DNA from: Primula veris
Lineage: Eukaryota > Streptophyta > Magnoliopsida > Ericales > Primulaceae
Direction of reading: 5' to 3'
NCBI GenBank assembly: GCA_963682055.1
Contig: OY821742.1
Coordinates: 3,743,816-3,807,815 of the forward strand
Length of the DNA stretch: 64,000 nucleotides
The position numbers were made by a program, and so were the translations under genes. Every line of letters begins with the position of its first letter. Position 1 is the stretch's first letter. Shown here in pieces: positions 1-12,282 of this stretch. A model generated the notes under the pieces. That model ran no database searches. It was not told the origin of the DNA and saw only the letters and a program-made list of their open reading frames with translations.

Positions 1-99
1 AGAGCAAAAGAGTTAAATACTCAGACTAAACAACACCTAACAGGCCTGAACTATGGTTTACACCCGATCCGTAAGTATAAACGTAAAAAATGTGCATAC

Positions 100-947
100 C
101 ATGACATAAATGAGCGATGAGAAAGTGAAAGTCCAAAAACGGCCCAAGTAAGAATCTGATATATATGCTCCAAGTATTGGAGTTATCCAAACAGCTCCTG
201 ACCAGTTGTTCACATTTCTCACAGATGAAATGGTGTCCTCATGAAGTTCTGTTGTCAAATAAACTACGAGATTCGAAACTACGCCATAGAAGGCCATCCT
301 CTCAAATACTTCATATCCTGTACATTTAAAATTTTCATATACATCATTAGGCACTTTATAATTAAACAAATCTTTTTAAAAGTCATTCTAGATCTGTGGA
401 TCACATAAACAAGAGGACTCAATCGAACAAGATGAAGTAACAAGCACATAGGAGGAATTATTAGCATAAAATTTCACATATCTACCTCTCAAAACTCTTG
501 AATTGAAAAGCCCTTTTAGAGTTTCATAAAGCTCAGTTTTACTCATTTAGCAGAAACTATAGAAAGAAGCTTTCAAGAAAAGCTAATCATGTCAGCTAGC
601 TTTCACGCTCAAAAGTTTAAGGTATGGTAAAGTTCTATGCTTTCAAGTCTTAAAACACACATTAAAACACCTTATTATAAGGAAAAAAATAGTTCTAAAA
701 AGAAACTAGATCATAATCATTATACTAATCCAGTTTGTAAACTTGGTAACTCAGAAAAGTGTCAGATCAATTGCATGTTAAAGACGTGGAAAAGTGGAAA
801 AGGTGAGCAAGAAGTTGATGAAAACTAGAGGAGAAAATATATACCAACAAGGAAAGCACAGGCTTTCCATTTGCCAGTTTTAGATGCCAAAACAGGCTCC
901 CCATGAAGGCCTACGGTACCATCTTGAGTGTATTCTTTAGCCTCCAT
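100..947 (-). CDS. NPF (NRT1/PTR) family transporter, first two exons, partial
   Basis: Proton-coupled peptide/nitrate-type transporter of the plasma or vacuolar membrane (POT superfamily). Exon 1 runs from the ATG at 947 to 845 and ends with donor GT at 844-843. Exon 2 runs 317-100 after an ACAG acceptor, and its donor GTATGC is at 99-94. Phases agree: 103 nt leaves one base, which completes the Gly of GYEVFERMAFYG. Exon 2 encodes that motif, then NLVVYLTTELHED, NNWSGAVWITPILGAY and the start of the next membrane helix. These are hallmark sequences of NPF proteins, closest by eye to the NPF5 group. Positions 1-99 are intron; the remaining exons, most of a protein of roughly 600 residues, lie off the left edge. 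No lesion is visible. The family call is firm; the substrate cannot be told from this part. Confidence 0.88.
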
Positions 948-1321
948 TGCAGTAAAGGAGAGAAATACACAAGAGTATAAGGGTGTGCTTATAAGTAGGC
1001 AGTGAGTATAAGTTGGCTTACCAGTTACCTAAATAGCCCTTATTTAGTACTGAGACTTTGGAATAGTTTTCCTATCCAATTCTATGTAAAACCCCACAAC
1101 AACTAGAAAGTTTTTCCATCCTGGTGCCCACTCTTTTTTTTTGCAAGTTGCAGTCTACACTAATATACGTATTTTTTATTTTATTTTTTTACCTAGATGT
1201 TATTATACGACCTAAGGGTAATGGAAATAGCGTGTTTCGTGTTATGTTTTAGACGAGGTTCAAAACCTAGGAATAGGTCATTGCTCTTATACTCTATAGC
1301 GACCGCATACATAATTACGGA

Positions 1322-1885
1322 TACACAATCTCTGGAGTTTAGTAGAATCACTGTCATTTGACAGTCCATTTGTTTCTTTCAGTTTAGCCCACTTGTTCCT
1401 TTTAATTTAAGATTTCCCCCCCTGGATTTCATCTTCTTGTGTTGAATATAACATATAATAGGAATCTAGAATTCAACCAAAACTCAAAACTCAAAACTCT
1501 CATTCCTTTTATTTATTCGATATACACTAAATCTAAAAATGACAAGGGTTCTTGCCATTTGAATGGCTATATATTTTTCTAGTTGAGCTTAATTCATAAA
1601 GTTTGATCCTTATATAAGATTTCTACAAGAAAAAACAACAAACGGATGCTTTAAAGATAGTCTAAGGCACTGTAGGTATTTATCCAACAATAAGGCTAGT
1701 AAAGTTGATACTACAATAAAGATCTATTTGCAAAATAAAATATAAGTAATGATTTATAAAACTTAAAGAAGCAAAGTAGGGGGTCATTATTCTTAAAAAG
1801 TCAAATATTAGAATATGGTATAAAACGTATGCCTTTCATGTACTGTCAAATGATAGTGATTCTAATAAACTCCAGAGAATGTGTA
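1322..1885. repeat. Long inverted repeat, 44-bp arms, possible MITE
   Basis: The arms at 1322-1365 and 1842-1885 are reverse complements with 3 mismatches in 44 bases. Each arm carries TCTCTGGAGTTTA on the outer side and the small palindrome ACTGTCATTTGACAGT on the inner side. About 475 bp of AT-rich sequence lies between. This is the architecture of a non-autonomous terminal-inverted-repeat element, but I could not define clean termini or a target duplication, so the superfamily is open. Confidence 0.5.
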
Positions 1886-4008
1886 CCCTACATCACTAAA
1901 TTGCTTGTTTTTATAAGTGAGGAAACTTAAAAAGGCTTGTCACGTGTAACATGATTTTATGGTTTAACATAGCAATTTGTGTTGATCAAAGCCGTTTTCT
2001 TTGTGATTGTGACTTTAATTTATATACTACTTATTTTTGGAGGGTATTAATAGTTTAATACTCCTTTTTGATTGCCCAAAAAGAATAGGAGAAAAAAAAA
2101 ATAGTGGAAGCCCATCATTTTGATGGGAAGGGTGTATTCAAGCAAAAATAATCTTGTTGTTTTTTGGGTATAAGAATTAGAAAATGAACATTTTTAAGAC
2201 ATGAACAAAAAATAAAAAGGATATGATACCAACCGTACAAGTGACCTATCATTTTCGCACAATAAATGGTTCAATTGCCATCACATTTGCCACTTTGCAA
2301 GGTGGGATCGATCATTAAAATGAGAAGAAATAAAGGACCCATATTAGCTGAAAATGTTGATGTGGTTATGAACGTGCAAAAGATGCTCCGTGTCCAATTG
2401 AAACTGTTTGCTTACTAGATCGATAAAGACAATGCCACCATATTAATTTTTACAGTCGTTCTTATGACGCTTTCCTTGAGTTGGCGGTTTTAATAGAGAT
2501 TGACAAACTTTTTTTTCTCGAGATCCCTAACATGGCACGACCAGACGCCACCACATCATATAAAATTCGAACACCTCCTAGAAGCAAGCAAACACTAAAC
2601 GTTCGTGAGCCTAATCAAAAAGTTCTAGCTAGGTCCATATAAGGTTGTCATACGTGCCCTAAAAAAAGTTAACAGCAGAAGTTCGCTCGATGTGATTAAG
2701 TCGTTTGAACAGTATTACTCACATTCCATGCATGGACTAAACCACCAGCTGTAAACATTGATAACTTAATGGGGAGACCATTACCGTTTCAATGAAAACT
2801 ACAGAAGCCAAACAGAAATTGTTGTGAAAAAATGCAGACCACTAGTGTAGTATTGCACTAAAAGAAACAAGAACGAAGGGAAAATTTTACTTTTTGTACA
2901 CTCAATTTACAATAAAGTTTGATTTTGTACACCCACTTTCTAAAAAAATTATCTAATAGTCTAGACTTGATAGAAAACGTGATTTTAAAAGTTAGAACAT
3001 GAATTTTAAAAATTACAATGTCAACAACTTTGCATTTTTCATAATTTTTATAGTTTTTTGGAATTTATTGAGTTTTAAATATTAAAATTGAGTTTGTAAA
3101 ATAAAAAAAGTAGAGTTGACTTAAATAAAAATCCGTTTTTTTGGGGATTTTTCTATCCTTATTAAAGAATTTTTGCGATAAAATAAATAGATAATTTATT
3201 TTAGAAAATTTTGTTGTTTTTGAATAAAATAAAATAAAAACCATTTGTCGAAATCATTCTAGTTCCAAAAAGCTCATTTTTCTTATCAAATTTGAACCTT
3301 CTTTTTAGTATTTTTTTCAAGTTTAGTGGGTTCTTATAATTTTTTTTTAAAAAAAAAACTCGATTTTTTGTTCGGGTTGAAAAATCAAGAAAAATCAACT
3401 TCTGTAAAAAAAAAAAAAAAAAAAAAAAAGTCAAAATCATTTTAGTTCCATACAGCTCTTTTTTCTTATCAAATTTGATTTTTTTTTTATAGCTTTTTTT
3501 AAGTTTAGTTGATTTTGATTTTGTTTTTAAAGTGCGTGTACAAAATCGAAATATTTTGTAAATTAAGTGTACAAAATCAAAATATTTTGTAAATTAGGTG
3601 CACAAAAGTAAGATTTTTCCATTTAATTATTTGTAAGGGCAAAATAGTCTTTTTTTCATTTCCCCGTTAGTAAATAGACGGCGGTGTACAAAATCAAAAA
3701 AATTTGCAAACTGGGTGTACTAAATCAATTTTTTAGAAAATGGACGTACAAAATCAAAATTTACTGTAAACTGAGTGTATAAAACTGAAATTATCCCCAA
3801 GAACAAATATTACAGTAATTTTTTGGAACCGGACTTTTGTGTAGAGTTTTTGGCATAAATTTCTAAGCTTTGACTATACTATTGGTAATAATTAAGTTCT
3901 GCCAAATTAATTGACCACTTTTATTAAAGTATACTTCACATGTATTCAATATCATCATTTGTTTTAGGAAGGATTGTGTATATTAAGCACTCATCACATG
4001 AGTACATA

Positions 4009-4199
4009 AGGACGGAACCAGAAATTGTACTTCTATATAAATTTTTCATGTTTTTTTTTTTTCATGATATAGGAGGGGCCGAATGTTCATTTCTAGAAAT
4101 TTTGATCAAATGCATAGATTTGTTTTATTTTTTCGCCAATTTTTTACCAAATGGGGGCCGCGCCCCCCCCCCCCCCCCCCCCCCCCCCCGACTTCCCTC
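4009..4199. repeat. Decayed hAT-like fragment ending in a 37-base C run
   Basis: The phrase AAGGACGGAACCAG near 4009 resembles the CAGGGGCGGA-type terminus of the intact hAT element at 23277-23723. The other side ends in GGGGGCCGCG followed by an uninterrupted C run (4163-4199). No target duplication was found. The C run may be partly a sequencing or assembly artefact. Confidence 0.3.
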
Positions 4200-5179
4200 A
4201 CCTAGTCCTTCATGTACATAACTGCCCATGCCCACTAAAAAATGGTATTAACTCGACAACCCAATTTTAGAGATCAAAGCTAAATTTCAGCAAATTCAAA
4301 CATGTTCAATAACGAGCCTTGAAGATTTTAGGGTTTACTTGAAACCAAAGCTATATTTAAGCACATTCAAACATGTTTAATAGAACCTGAAATTCATGTG
4401 AAACCTTTTAAATTTTTGGGCAGGGTGATGAAAAGCTAAAACATATAGGAAACAAGGTGATTAGCTAATTAGGTCTCAAATATTAAGAGATGATGCATGC
4501 ACGATATCCCCAACTTTTGGCAGTTTTGCTTGTTTGTTGATCAAGTGTGCTCCTATCATTCATCTTTTGACGATATATTTAGTTTTCGAGTTCTTATCGG
4601 AATCTAGTAGTGCTGTCTTTGTTTTGAATTCTGGAAAGCTACCATGAATGCTTTGTTTCATGGAATAACACTTTTTATCAGTTCTACTAATAATGTAGGA
4701 GCCATTATTCAAAAAAAAAAAAAACTTAAAAAAAAAACCGATATTATTTTAAATGGTGAATTGGTAGAAAAGTAATGCCTCATGATGAAAAGGGGGTACG
4801 TAAGGCAGACAAACTTGATCGTAAAACTAGGCTCTCTATGAAAAGTGCTGCCTCGTCTCTCTATGAAATTCTATTAGCTAGCATGATAATTACGAATTCC
4901 ATATGATTTTTGAAGATTTTTGAAAGAAGAAGAGAGACAGTCTCTCACTAAAAGAGGAAAGTGATGAGTCAACAGTATACGAAGAGATAATTCTATCTGG
5001 AAAAGGGACGTGTGCTGAAATTTTTATTTTTATTTTTCAGTCCTCAAGTTTCTGTCAGTTTGCAGTTTGAAGCGTTAGTTTGTAATTACTACAATTTACC
5101 ACGTTTTGATATTTTGTTTGTAGGGTGTTTCACCTATTTGTCTGATAAATAAAATTGTGAGTTTTTCCATTAATTATAA

Positions 5180-5660
5180 AAAAAATAAATATGAATTCCA
5201 TATGAAGCGCTTTCTTCTTTTCTTAGTTTTAGACTTTTTTTTCTTTTGTTTCCAGATCATCCAAGACTAAGAGATGCTTTTTGTTTATACATTTCCTAGT
5301 TGGTTTAGCTGTTTGGCTGGTACATTTTTCTTGTTTCAAATTCATTGTTCATAAATATGGATCTTCTTGTTTTTGCACTGGGGAATATAGGACAAGAGAT
5401 CGCGATGTATGGCGTTAGACTATGTGCTTGACTTTAATAAACTGAAAGACTATGTGATTTAACCTTAAAAAACTGATATATAATTATGATATATGATCAT
5501 TACTTATAACTAATTTTTTTTTAATTGGAGGAGAAAACCCACATTTTTATTTTATTAATATAGAAAAATAAAATAAAAATGTTGGGGAAACCCCCCACAA
5601 AAGTAGTACAAAAGATATTTATAACTAATTAAATTATATAGAAAATGGTTATGACTTTAG
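5180..5660 (+). repeat. Upstream block shared by both sulfotransferase copies (left copy)
   Basis: Sequence from about 5180 to 5530 is visibly related to 11820-12100. Shared phrases include CCAGATCATCCAAGA, ATGCTTTTTGTTTAT and AATCTTCTTGTTTTTGCACT, and the stretch near 5655 (GACTTTAGGTAGCAA) matches 12122. Both blocks lie upstream of a sulfotransferase copy, so the duplication included promoter-side sequence. The left copy is stretched by insertions. A perfect 16-bp inverted repeat (5541-5556 with 5567-5582) sits inside it. Confidence 0.6.
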
Positions 5661-7267
5661 GTAGCAAAAGTTGGTTTTGCTAATTAGTTCACTACAGAAA
5701 AACCAACTGGCTACAGAAAAAAAACAACTTGACTATATTATGATAATTAATGACAACGGATATTGTATATGTAATAACCAGTACTTATGTTTTTTTTCAG
5801 TGAATGCAAGTTGTTTGAATTCACCGTACAAATATGGTTATTATATAGTATTATGATAATGAATGACAACGGATATTATAAGCGATCGTAACCGATATGA
5901 AGTGTAACTAAACGTCAGCTTTTGGTCGTGTTTTAGGTTTTAATTTTTCTAATTTTCCCGCTTTATGTACGCACAGGGCCCGGCCTCTTACCTCAGTGCA
6001 TGTTTTGTTTGTTGGTTAGTTATCGGACCTTTGGATGTATTTGTTTCGTTCTCCGTTTTAACTTTGAGTGGGTTGTCCCATAATATGGATATTTTCTTTT
6101 GAGTGTTAATGAAATGGCCTGTTCCTTAAAAAAAAAGTGTAATAGTAGCTACCGATCGAGTTGACTAGTTGGTTGTGATATTTTCTAATGCTCGATTTTT
6201 TTCTCTCGATAAATACAAATTAAAATAAAAACAAAAATAAATTGCAATGTAAGAGTTTCAAACCCATGATCTTCTATGTTAAATAACAAACTACTATATC
6301 ATTTGAGATATTGCAAACTATTATAAACAAATTGATTTTTAATATTTTTATTTTAACTAGCAAGTATATTATAAATATAGTCGTATCTTGCCCGTAATTT
6401 TTTTTTCCTGGATCAATTGCCTAAGGCCTCAAGGCCCAAAATTTACTCGACTTGGATCTGGCGTGTCCCTGCCTCCGGCGACCAATATTTTACTCACAGG
6501 ATGCAATTGCATTCACCATAAATACATCTATTCTTCCACTATTATCATACTATTAATATAAGCAAACCCAAAAAAATTGAGGCTGTCCAATTTTGCCAAA
6601 ATTTTTCAAAAATACCCTCACTATATTTTAATAATTACCAATATACATAATCTAATTAATTAACTATTTGTCCTCAATATATTTTACTAATTACGGATGC
6701 ACCCTAAATTAATTAACAATTCGTTTTAACCTCCGTAACTATAATAAATTATACCAAATCTAAATATTATGTTAAAAATAAAATATATTACGAGATTTAT
6801 ATCATTACGCGTCTCACACGCAACACGTGGGTAACTTTTACTAGTCCATAAATAAACCAAAACACTTATCCCATTATAAATGGCTTCCAAAGACGATGAT
6901 ACTCGTAAAATCTTGGTTGATCATCTACCGAGAGTCGAGTGGATGCCTCGTATGCCTTTATTCCAATGCAAAGGATTTTGGATTGAGCGAGAGTCTATAG
7001 AACCTCTCCCATTGATAGAAACCCAATACCATCCCCTACCAAGGGATGTAATCGTAGCTTCATTTCCTAAAAGTGGCACCACTACTTGGCTAAATGCTAT
7101 AACTTTGCGATATTGAACAATGATAGCCCAAATGACCCACTTCACACACACAGTCCCCACCAACTCGTCCCTTCCCTCAAACTACAAATATGCCAGAATC
7201 CTCCATATGTCAAAACCGATTAAATGCACTCTCCAAGGATTTTTAGTACCCATTTACCGTAGTCTAT

Positions 7268-7477
7268 CACTACAAGAAAAAGTTTATTTAGCATCATAAT
7301 TTTTTTTCGGTTATATTGTTAAAGTGCTTGTGGCTAAATTTTAGCAACAGTTTAGCAACAAATATCAACAAATTATGTTGTTATTTGTTGCTAAACTGTT
7401 GTTAAAATTTAGCCACAACCACTTTAGCAACATAACTCAAAAAAATTTATGATACTAAATGAAATTTTTTTTTAGTG
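7268..7477. mobile_element. CACTA-type MITE inserted in sulfotransferase pseudogene exon 1
   Basis: It starts CACTACAAGAAAAAG and ends with the inverted TAGTG. It is flanked by the 3-bp duplication TAT (7265-7267 and 7478-7480), as expected for the CACTA (En/Spm) superfamily. The 210-bp body is largely palindromic (GTTGCTAAA / TTTAGCAAC phrases) and has no coding capacity. Comparison with the intact paralogue shows that host coding sequence continues on both sides. Confidence 0.88.
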
Positions 7478-7821
7478 TATTTTCCTCAAAAATTTAAAAG
7501 AAAGTACCTCTCAAGTTAAGATCATTTGCATTTCTCGGAACCCAGCAGATGTCACATCATCTCGGGATGGAACTTTCATACCAAGATGTACAGTTGCCAG
7601 AAAACACTGAAAGCCTATTTCGACGATTTCATCAATGGTATTGTTCAAACTATTAATATGAAAACGTATTTCTTCATGTTCAACGCCAATTGCCACCTAT
7701 TTTGTCAGTTTCTACAAATTGTAATTTTTTTTTGCCTGTTAAGTACACATTGTAACTTCAATTCTTATAAGTGATGCCTTAGTTTGGAATAAGTTTAAGA
7801 GGACCAGAGGAGTTATATCGT

Positions 7822-8012
7822 TACTACAAGAAAAAGTTAAGATAGCAACAGTTTATTTTTTAAAAACTGTTGGTAAAGTATTTGTCGTTAAATTTTAGCA
7901 CCAGTTTAGCAACAAAAACTGTTGGTAAACTGTTGCTAAATTTAGCGACACTCACTTTACCATCAGTTTAGCAACAAAGTCTCTGATGGTAAGTTGATAT
8001 TTTCTTGTAGTG
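7822..8012. mobile_element. CACTA-type MITE in the pseudogene intron
   Basis: The left end TACTACAAGAAAAAG (first base changed from C) and right end TTTTCTTGTAGTG are inverted copies of the same terminus as the element at 7268. The body has GTTGGTAAACTGTTGCTAAA phrases. The right flank is TAT; the left flank (CGT) no longer matches, so the target duplication has decayed. A fragment of the same family is at 57534-57609. Confidence 0.75.
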
Positions 8013-8588
8013 TATAAACTTTATGCGCGATATTAAATTCTACTTTAAAAACAGTTTATACTAGCAAAATAAAATAATCATGCATTGAATATATGCATGG
8101 CTTATGTCTATGTACTATTATGATAAAATCTATCGGTGTCTAACTTTGATTATATATTTCAAACAGGAATTGTTCACATGGGTCCTTCTTTCGATCACGT
8201 GTTAGAATACTGGGAAGCAAGGGAGAGAGATGACATTCTTTTCATCACATACGAAGGGTTGAAGGAATACGCGAACGAGAATGTGAAGAAAATTGCGGAC
8301 TTTTTAGGATACTCGTTAAGTTGTAAGGATGAAATTGAAAAAGTTGTATGGAAAACTAGTTTTAAGCGATTGAGCAAACTGGACATCAATTCTGATGGAG
8401 AAAATGGCTTTTCTACAAAGAAACTACCACTACTACCATTTAAATCATATTTTCGAAATGGGAATGTGGGAGATGGGGAAAATTGTTAATCCCCTAAGAT
8501 GATGGAGAGGCTCAATGCTATTGCATATGAAAAGTGGGGAGGTTCGGGTTTATTATCCAAACTGCGTGTTGCGGAACTAAAGCCTTTA

Positions 8589-9329
8589 CTTTCGAGGTGT
8601 TACTATGTTTGGGATTATTAAGTTGAAGGTTTATTGCGACTCAAAGATTTGCACGTTCTATAGGGATTCTCGTGTTCTCAATCTTAAAAGTAATTTTAAT
8701 CCTAATGTGTTGTTGTTTCTGGGATAATTCGGTCTTCAAAATGTGCGTTTGGACTTTGGTTATGTTGTGTGTTCTATCTTGCAATGTTGTAAATGTATGC
8801 AGTGAAATATGATAAGTTTGCTCGCTCATTAGCAACACAGTAAATGATTTTCCATAACGTCGAATGTCTCTTTTTCAATTAGAAGAATATCGCATTGTAT
8901 TCTTTAACGGTGAAAAAAATGGTCTAAGAAAAATTTGTAAATCCGGTATTTTGTTGTAATGGTCAAAGTTGGTAAACCAGAATATCATAAAAATGGTTTA
9001 ACAACACCGACAACAAAAGATGCGAAAAAGCATAAAAGACTAAAAGCTAAAAATGCTGCCTAAGTAATGCCAATAGAAGGGGTAAAAGAAATCACTCATT
9101 GATAAATGTAACTGTACATTTGAGAAAATAGCAACGCCGCTCGCCCCAATAGCTAGAATTATCTCTCCGGAGAGCTGGTTTGCCTCCAGGTCTAGGAAAA
9201 TAGGTTGTTTTACTGGAGACTTAAAACCAATATGATTCATCCACCTTCAAACTTGATATGGCTGGCCTTAGCCTCGATTGGACAAATTATACATAAAACT
9301 TCCCGACCTTGTAGGTAGTTTTCTACATT
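8589..9329. other. Intergenic sequence between convergent genes
   Basis: Nothing coding is recognised. The part from 8640 to 8900 matches 13690-13930 (shared AAAGATTTGCACGTTCT and GAAGAATATCG), i.e. the 3' flank of the sulfotransferase was part of the duplication. From about 9000 on the sequence is the 3' flank of the reverse-strand UGT. Confidence 0.6.
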
Positions 9330-11340
9330 TTATTTTAGGGTGGCTGACTTGTAACTCATTGATTTTATATCATCAATTAGACGATTCAAGTGTTGTACAG
9401 AAGATCCTCCTTCAAGAACACTTTCTCTAGCCAATTTAGCGAGTCTACTTGAATGATGTATGTACCCATTATACTCGGTATCCATAAGAACTGTAATATT
9501 CTTCTCAATTATTAATCGGTCACACGTATCTTTCATATCAATCCCAACCTTCCAAACCTCACTCGTGTACCTACTATTCACCTGTTGGTCAAAACGTCCT
9601 GGCCAACAAAGTATTGGTACCCCCTCGGCGATACTCTCCAAAGTCGAGTTCCATCCACTATGTGTCAAAAAACCTCCGATGGCAGGGTGAGCCAAAATTT
9701 CCTCTTGTGGACCCCAGCTAACGATGCGCCCTCTCTCTTTTGTCCTCTCGAGTAGCTCTTTTGTGATCAAATCTATGTCATTAATGCCAACTGTCAAACC
9801 TGGCCTTTTGATCCACAAGAACCGTTTTCCACTATTAACAACGCCATGCCAAAATTCCATGAGTTGCTCAGATGTGATCATAGCAAGGCTTCCAAAGCTA
9901 ATGTATAGAACTGATCTTTTCGGGTGAGAATCAAGCCAAGCTATGCAAGTGTGGTCTTCTTGCCATAAACTACTACTATTTAAGTTTTCGGCCTTTGTTC
10001 TTGATTTTAGGAGGGCGTGAAGTGGCCCTATTGGATAAATGTTTGGGATTACTGTTTTGATATGAGAGAGTATGGGTCCCTCGAGGTCGTCAAAGGTGTT
10101 GAGAATAAGGCCATGTCCACGAGGTAATCTTTGCCCTTCCGTCATGATGTCATTCATATTAAAATCGATAATGTTCATGTCTTGGTTGCGGTAAAAGTCT
10201 GGTAGATCACGACGGCGAAGAAAGTCTTCCATACCAGCTACGCTACTTATGGGTGCATCAAGGTCTTCTCCTGGTGGACATAAAAAAGGATGTTTATGAT
10301 CAGCTCTTACTAGAAAAGAACAAAGGTAAAAGAAAGATAAGATGTATGTCATCAGTTTATACAAATTGTTCTATGTTTTGAGTCTTTTGACTATGACACT
10401 AATGCACTGGAATTATTATATACGCACCATTCCGTTTTCGAGTTGTCTCTTCGTTATCAAGGTTCGGTTTTGTTCCCTGGATCTGATATATTTGGTGATC
10501 TCATTTGAAATAAGCTTTGTTCCCAAATATCAGTGGAAACGTAAATGGCTGTTCAAATAGAGCAAATTTGAGCATGAGGGTTGGTCTAGCTGGTTGATAC
10601 CCTAGTATATCTCTATTCTTACCAGGATTCGTATTTTCACGATCACAAATTAGTATAACTTCAAAATGATGGTTATTGATTATCAAAAAGAAATATCATG
10701 ATAGAGCAATGTATTCTGGAAGTCAGAGTGAAACTCTGTGATTGTAAGGCCTTTTGCTCAATGCAAGCTACATGTTTAAATAAATCAATTAAAATCTTTC
10801 AATTATTAGTTGTAATTAACCTTTAAACGGAAGTTCCCCAGCGTCGATGAGCTTATTAACACTTAGGAAAGTCCAAAGAGAACACGAACTCACGGTATCA
10901 AATACAATGAGCGGAATTCCAAGTTCATCACAAACATCAAAAACAAACTCGAACGTCCCCTCTGCTATAATAAAAGTCACCGGTATATCCGAGTTAACAC
11001 TCATAGAACCAGCAGTCATCATTTGTTTGAAGAGCGGACCCGTCACAACCTTCAGATTGTCAAACAAATCCGAGAGAAGATCCAATGTTCGAGGGTGTTC
11101 CTCAGGTAGCCCATCCGATATGGTCTCTAAATGGAAATTTGGATAGTTTAAGAACCTTGTTTTGATGTCACTATGGCGGAGAAGGCAGCGATGGTTGTGC
11201 TCGGTATTGAGAAAGGTAACATGGATGCCAGCTTGGCAGAGGAGCTCGGCTAGCGTTAGCATAGCCTTGACGGGTCCCTGAAGAGGTATCGGGAAGATGA
11301 GTACATGAGGAGGATGAAGACTCTTTGGTGATATGTTCAT
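9330..11340 (-). CDS. UDP-glycosyltransferase, UGT709-like (7-deoxyloganetic acid glucosyltransferase-like)
   Basis: Family-1 UGT, predicted to move glucose from UDP-glucose to a small acceptor in the cytosol. Exon 1 is 11340-10821 (ATG at 11340). The intron 10820-10271 begins GTTAAT and ends CCAG. Exon 2 is 10270-9330 and closes with TAA. The phases join as G+GA and give 486 residues, a normal UGT length. N-terminus: PHVLIFPIPLQGP then LTLAELLCQAGIHVTFLNTE. The C-terminal PSPG box starts WGPQEEILAHPAIGGF, continues with HSGWNSTLES and GVPILCWPGRFDQQ and keeps the donor-binding Trp, His, Asn, Ser, Glu and terminal Asp-Gln. One oddity: in many plant UGTs the catalytic His sits in QGH near residue 25, but here the motif is QGP. 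The UGT709 resemblance (ISDGLPEEHPR, GMEDFLRRRDLP, NIYPIGPLHALLK) is by eye. The gene lies between the two sulfotransferase copies, on the opposite strand. Confidence 0.9.
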
Positions 11341-12282
11341 TGTTGAGGATATGTTTTTATTTTATTTTGACTTTTCAATTATTTCGTCTATGCATTTCAC
11401 AGAAATGAAAACGCTTACTAGGAGAATTCTCAACAGGTAGTAGAATATTATTAGAGTAAGTACTCTAGCTAGTGTGTAAATTTTATAAGTTTATCACGTG
11501 AAGACCAAATTTCAAGAATATTGTCCATAAATAATTGTGTGATAAACTCGATTCTAGATAAGATATATAACGTCATTTTTATTTCATTTGTTCTTCTGGG
11601 CAACTTCTGGGAAATAAGATTTCTGTGTGAGAGGACCTTAAAAAATTGAAATCCATGTGAAACTTTGATATTATTCGGTGGCTGATGAAAAGATATATTT
11701 TTAATTAAAATACATCATGAAAAAACGATATTTTTTTTTTAAAAATGGTGGAGCTGCACAGCCTCATCTAATATTATCAAATCATCAAATCTCAATCCTG
11801 CAAAAACACGTGGTAATAACAATTATGAGTTCCGTATAAAGCAAGCGATTTATTTATTTTTATTTTTAGTTTTAGAGTTTTAGTTCTTTTTTTTTCCAGA
11901 TCATCCAAGATATGCTTTTTGTTTATAAATTTTCTAGTTGGCTTAGCTGTTCAAATTTATTGTTCAGAAATATGAATCTTCTTGTTTTTGCACTGGACAA
12001 TATCACACGACACGGACCGTGATGTACGTTAGACAATGTGCTTGTTCTTAAAATAAACTGAAATGTAATTATGATATCATGTGATCATTAATTATAACTA
12101 AATAATAAGTAAACGGTTAGATGACTTTTAGGTAGCAAGTTTGGCAAATTGCCTTTTTCGTAGTGATGAACTAATGAATAATATCCGTTTTCATTAATCA
12201 AAATAAATAGCATTGACCACAAATTCATATATATAAATTCTTCCACTACATCCATAACTATACTAAAACACTTACCCAATCA
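11341..12282. promoter_or_regulatory. Divergent intergenic region between UGT and intact sulfotransferase
   Basis: The two genes point away from each other, so this 942-bp stretch must hold both promoters. The part from about 11820 to 12140 is the right-hand copy of the block duplicated upstream of the sulfotransferase pseudogene. Sequence near 11640-11740 also resembles 4390-4450. I see no single convincing TATA box; 'ATATATAAATTC' at about 12230-12240, some 45 bases before the SULT ATG, is the best candidate. Confidence 0.5.

Larger units (their letters stand above)
948..6879. other. Gene-free AT-rich intergenic stretch with repeats
   Basis: I find no convincing exon here. It holds an inverted repeat (1322-1885), A/T-rich tracts around 2880-3790 with repeated phrases about 'tgtacaaaatcaaaat', a long cytosine run (4163-4199), a perfect 16-bp hairpin (5541-5582), and from about 4390 sequence related to the region upstream of the second sulfotransferase. 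Short ORFs here have no recognisable motif and no splice context. Confidence 0.7.
6880..8588 (+). pseudogene. Sulfotransferase (SULT) pseudogene, broken two-exon copy
   Basis: Paralogue of the intact gene at 12283-13635, so lesions can be read by comparison. The start is shared (VDHLP, EWMP, GFWI.., IETQY, ASFPKSGTT). Lesions are: an extra Thr codon inside the PAPS loop near 7078-7083; a one-base loss near 7107 that shifts frame to an immediate stop; a diverged stretch at 7180-7260; a 210-bp MITE in exon 1 (7268-7477); and in exon 2 a TTA-to-TAA change (TAA at 8487-8489) just after GDGENC. Exon 1 resumes at 7481 and ends at ATCAATG|GTATTG near 7637. Exon 2 starts after the ACAG acceptor at 8167 and keeps HMGPSFDHVLEYWEARER. 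The ancestral end corresponds to about 8588. The gene is dead as a full-length enzyme, but its splice sites still look usable. Confidence 0.88.

Noticed and set aside
9040..9240. Reverse-strand ORF with LDLEANQLSGEI, reminiscent of a leucine-rich repeat
   Set aside because: Only one LRR-like phrase, no neighbouring repeats, in the 3' flank of the UGT; too little to call a gene fragment.
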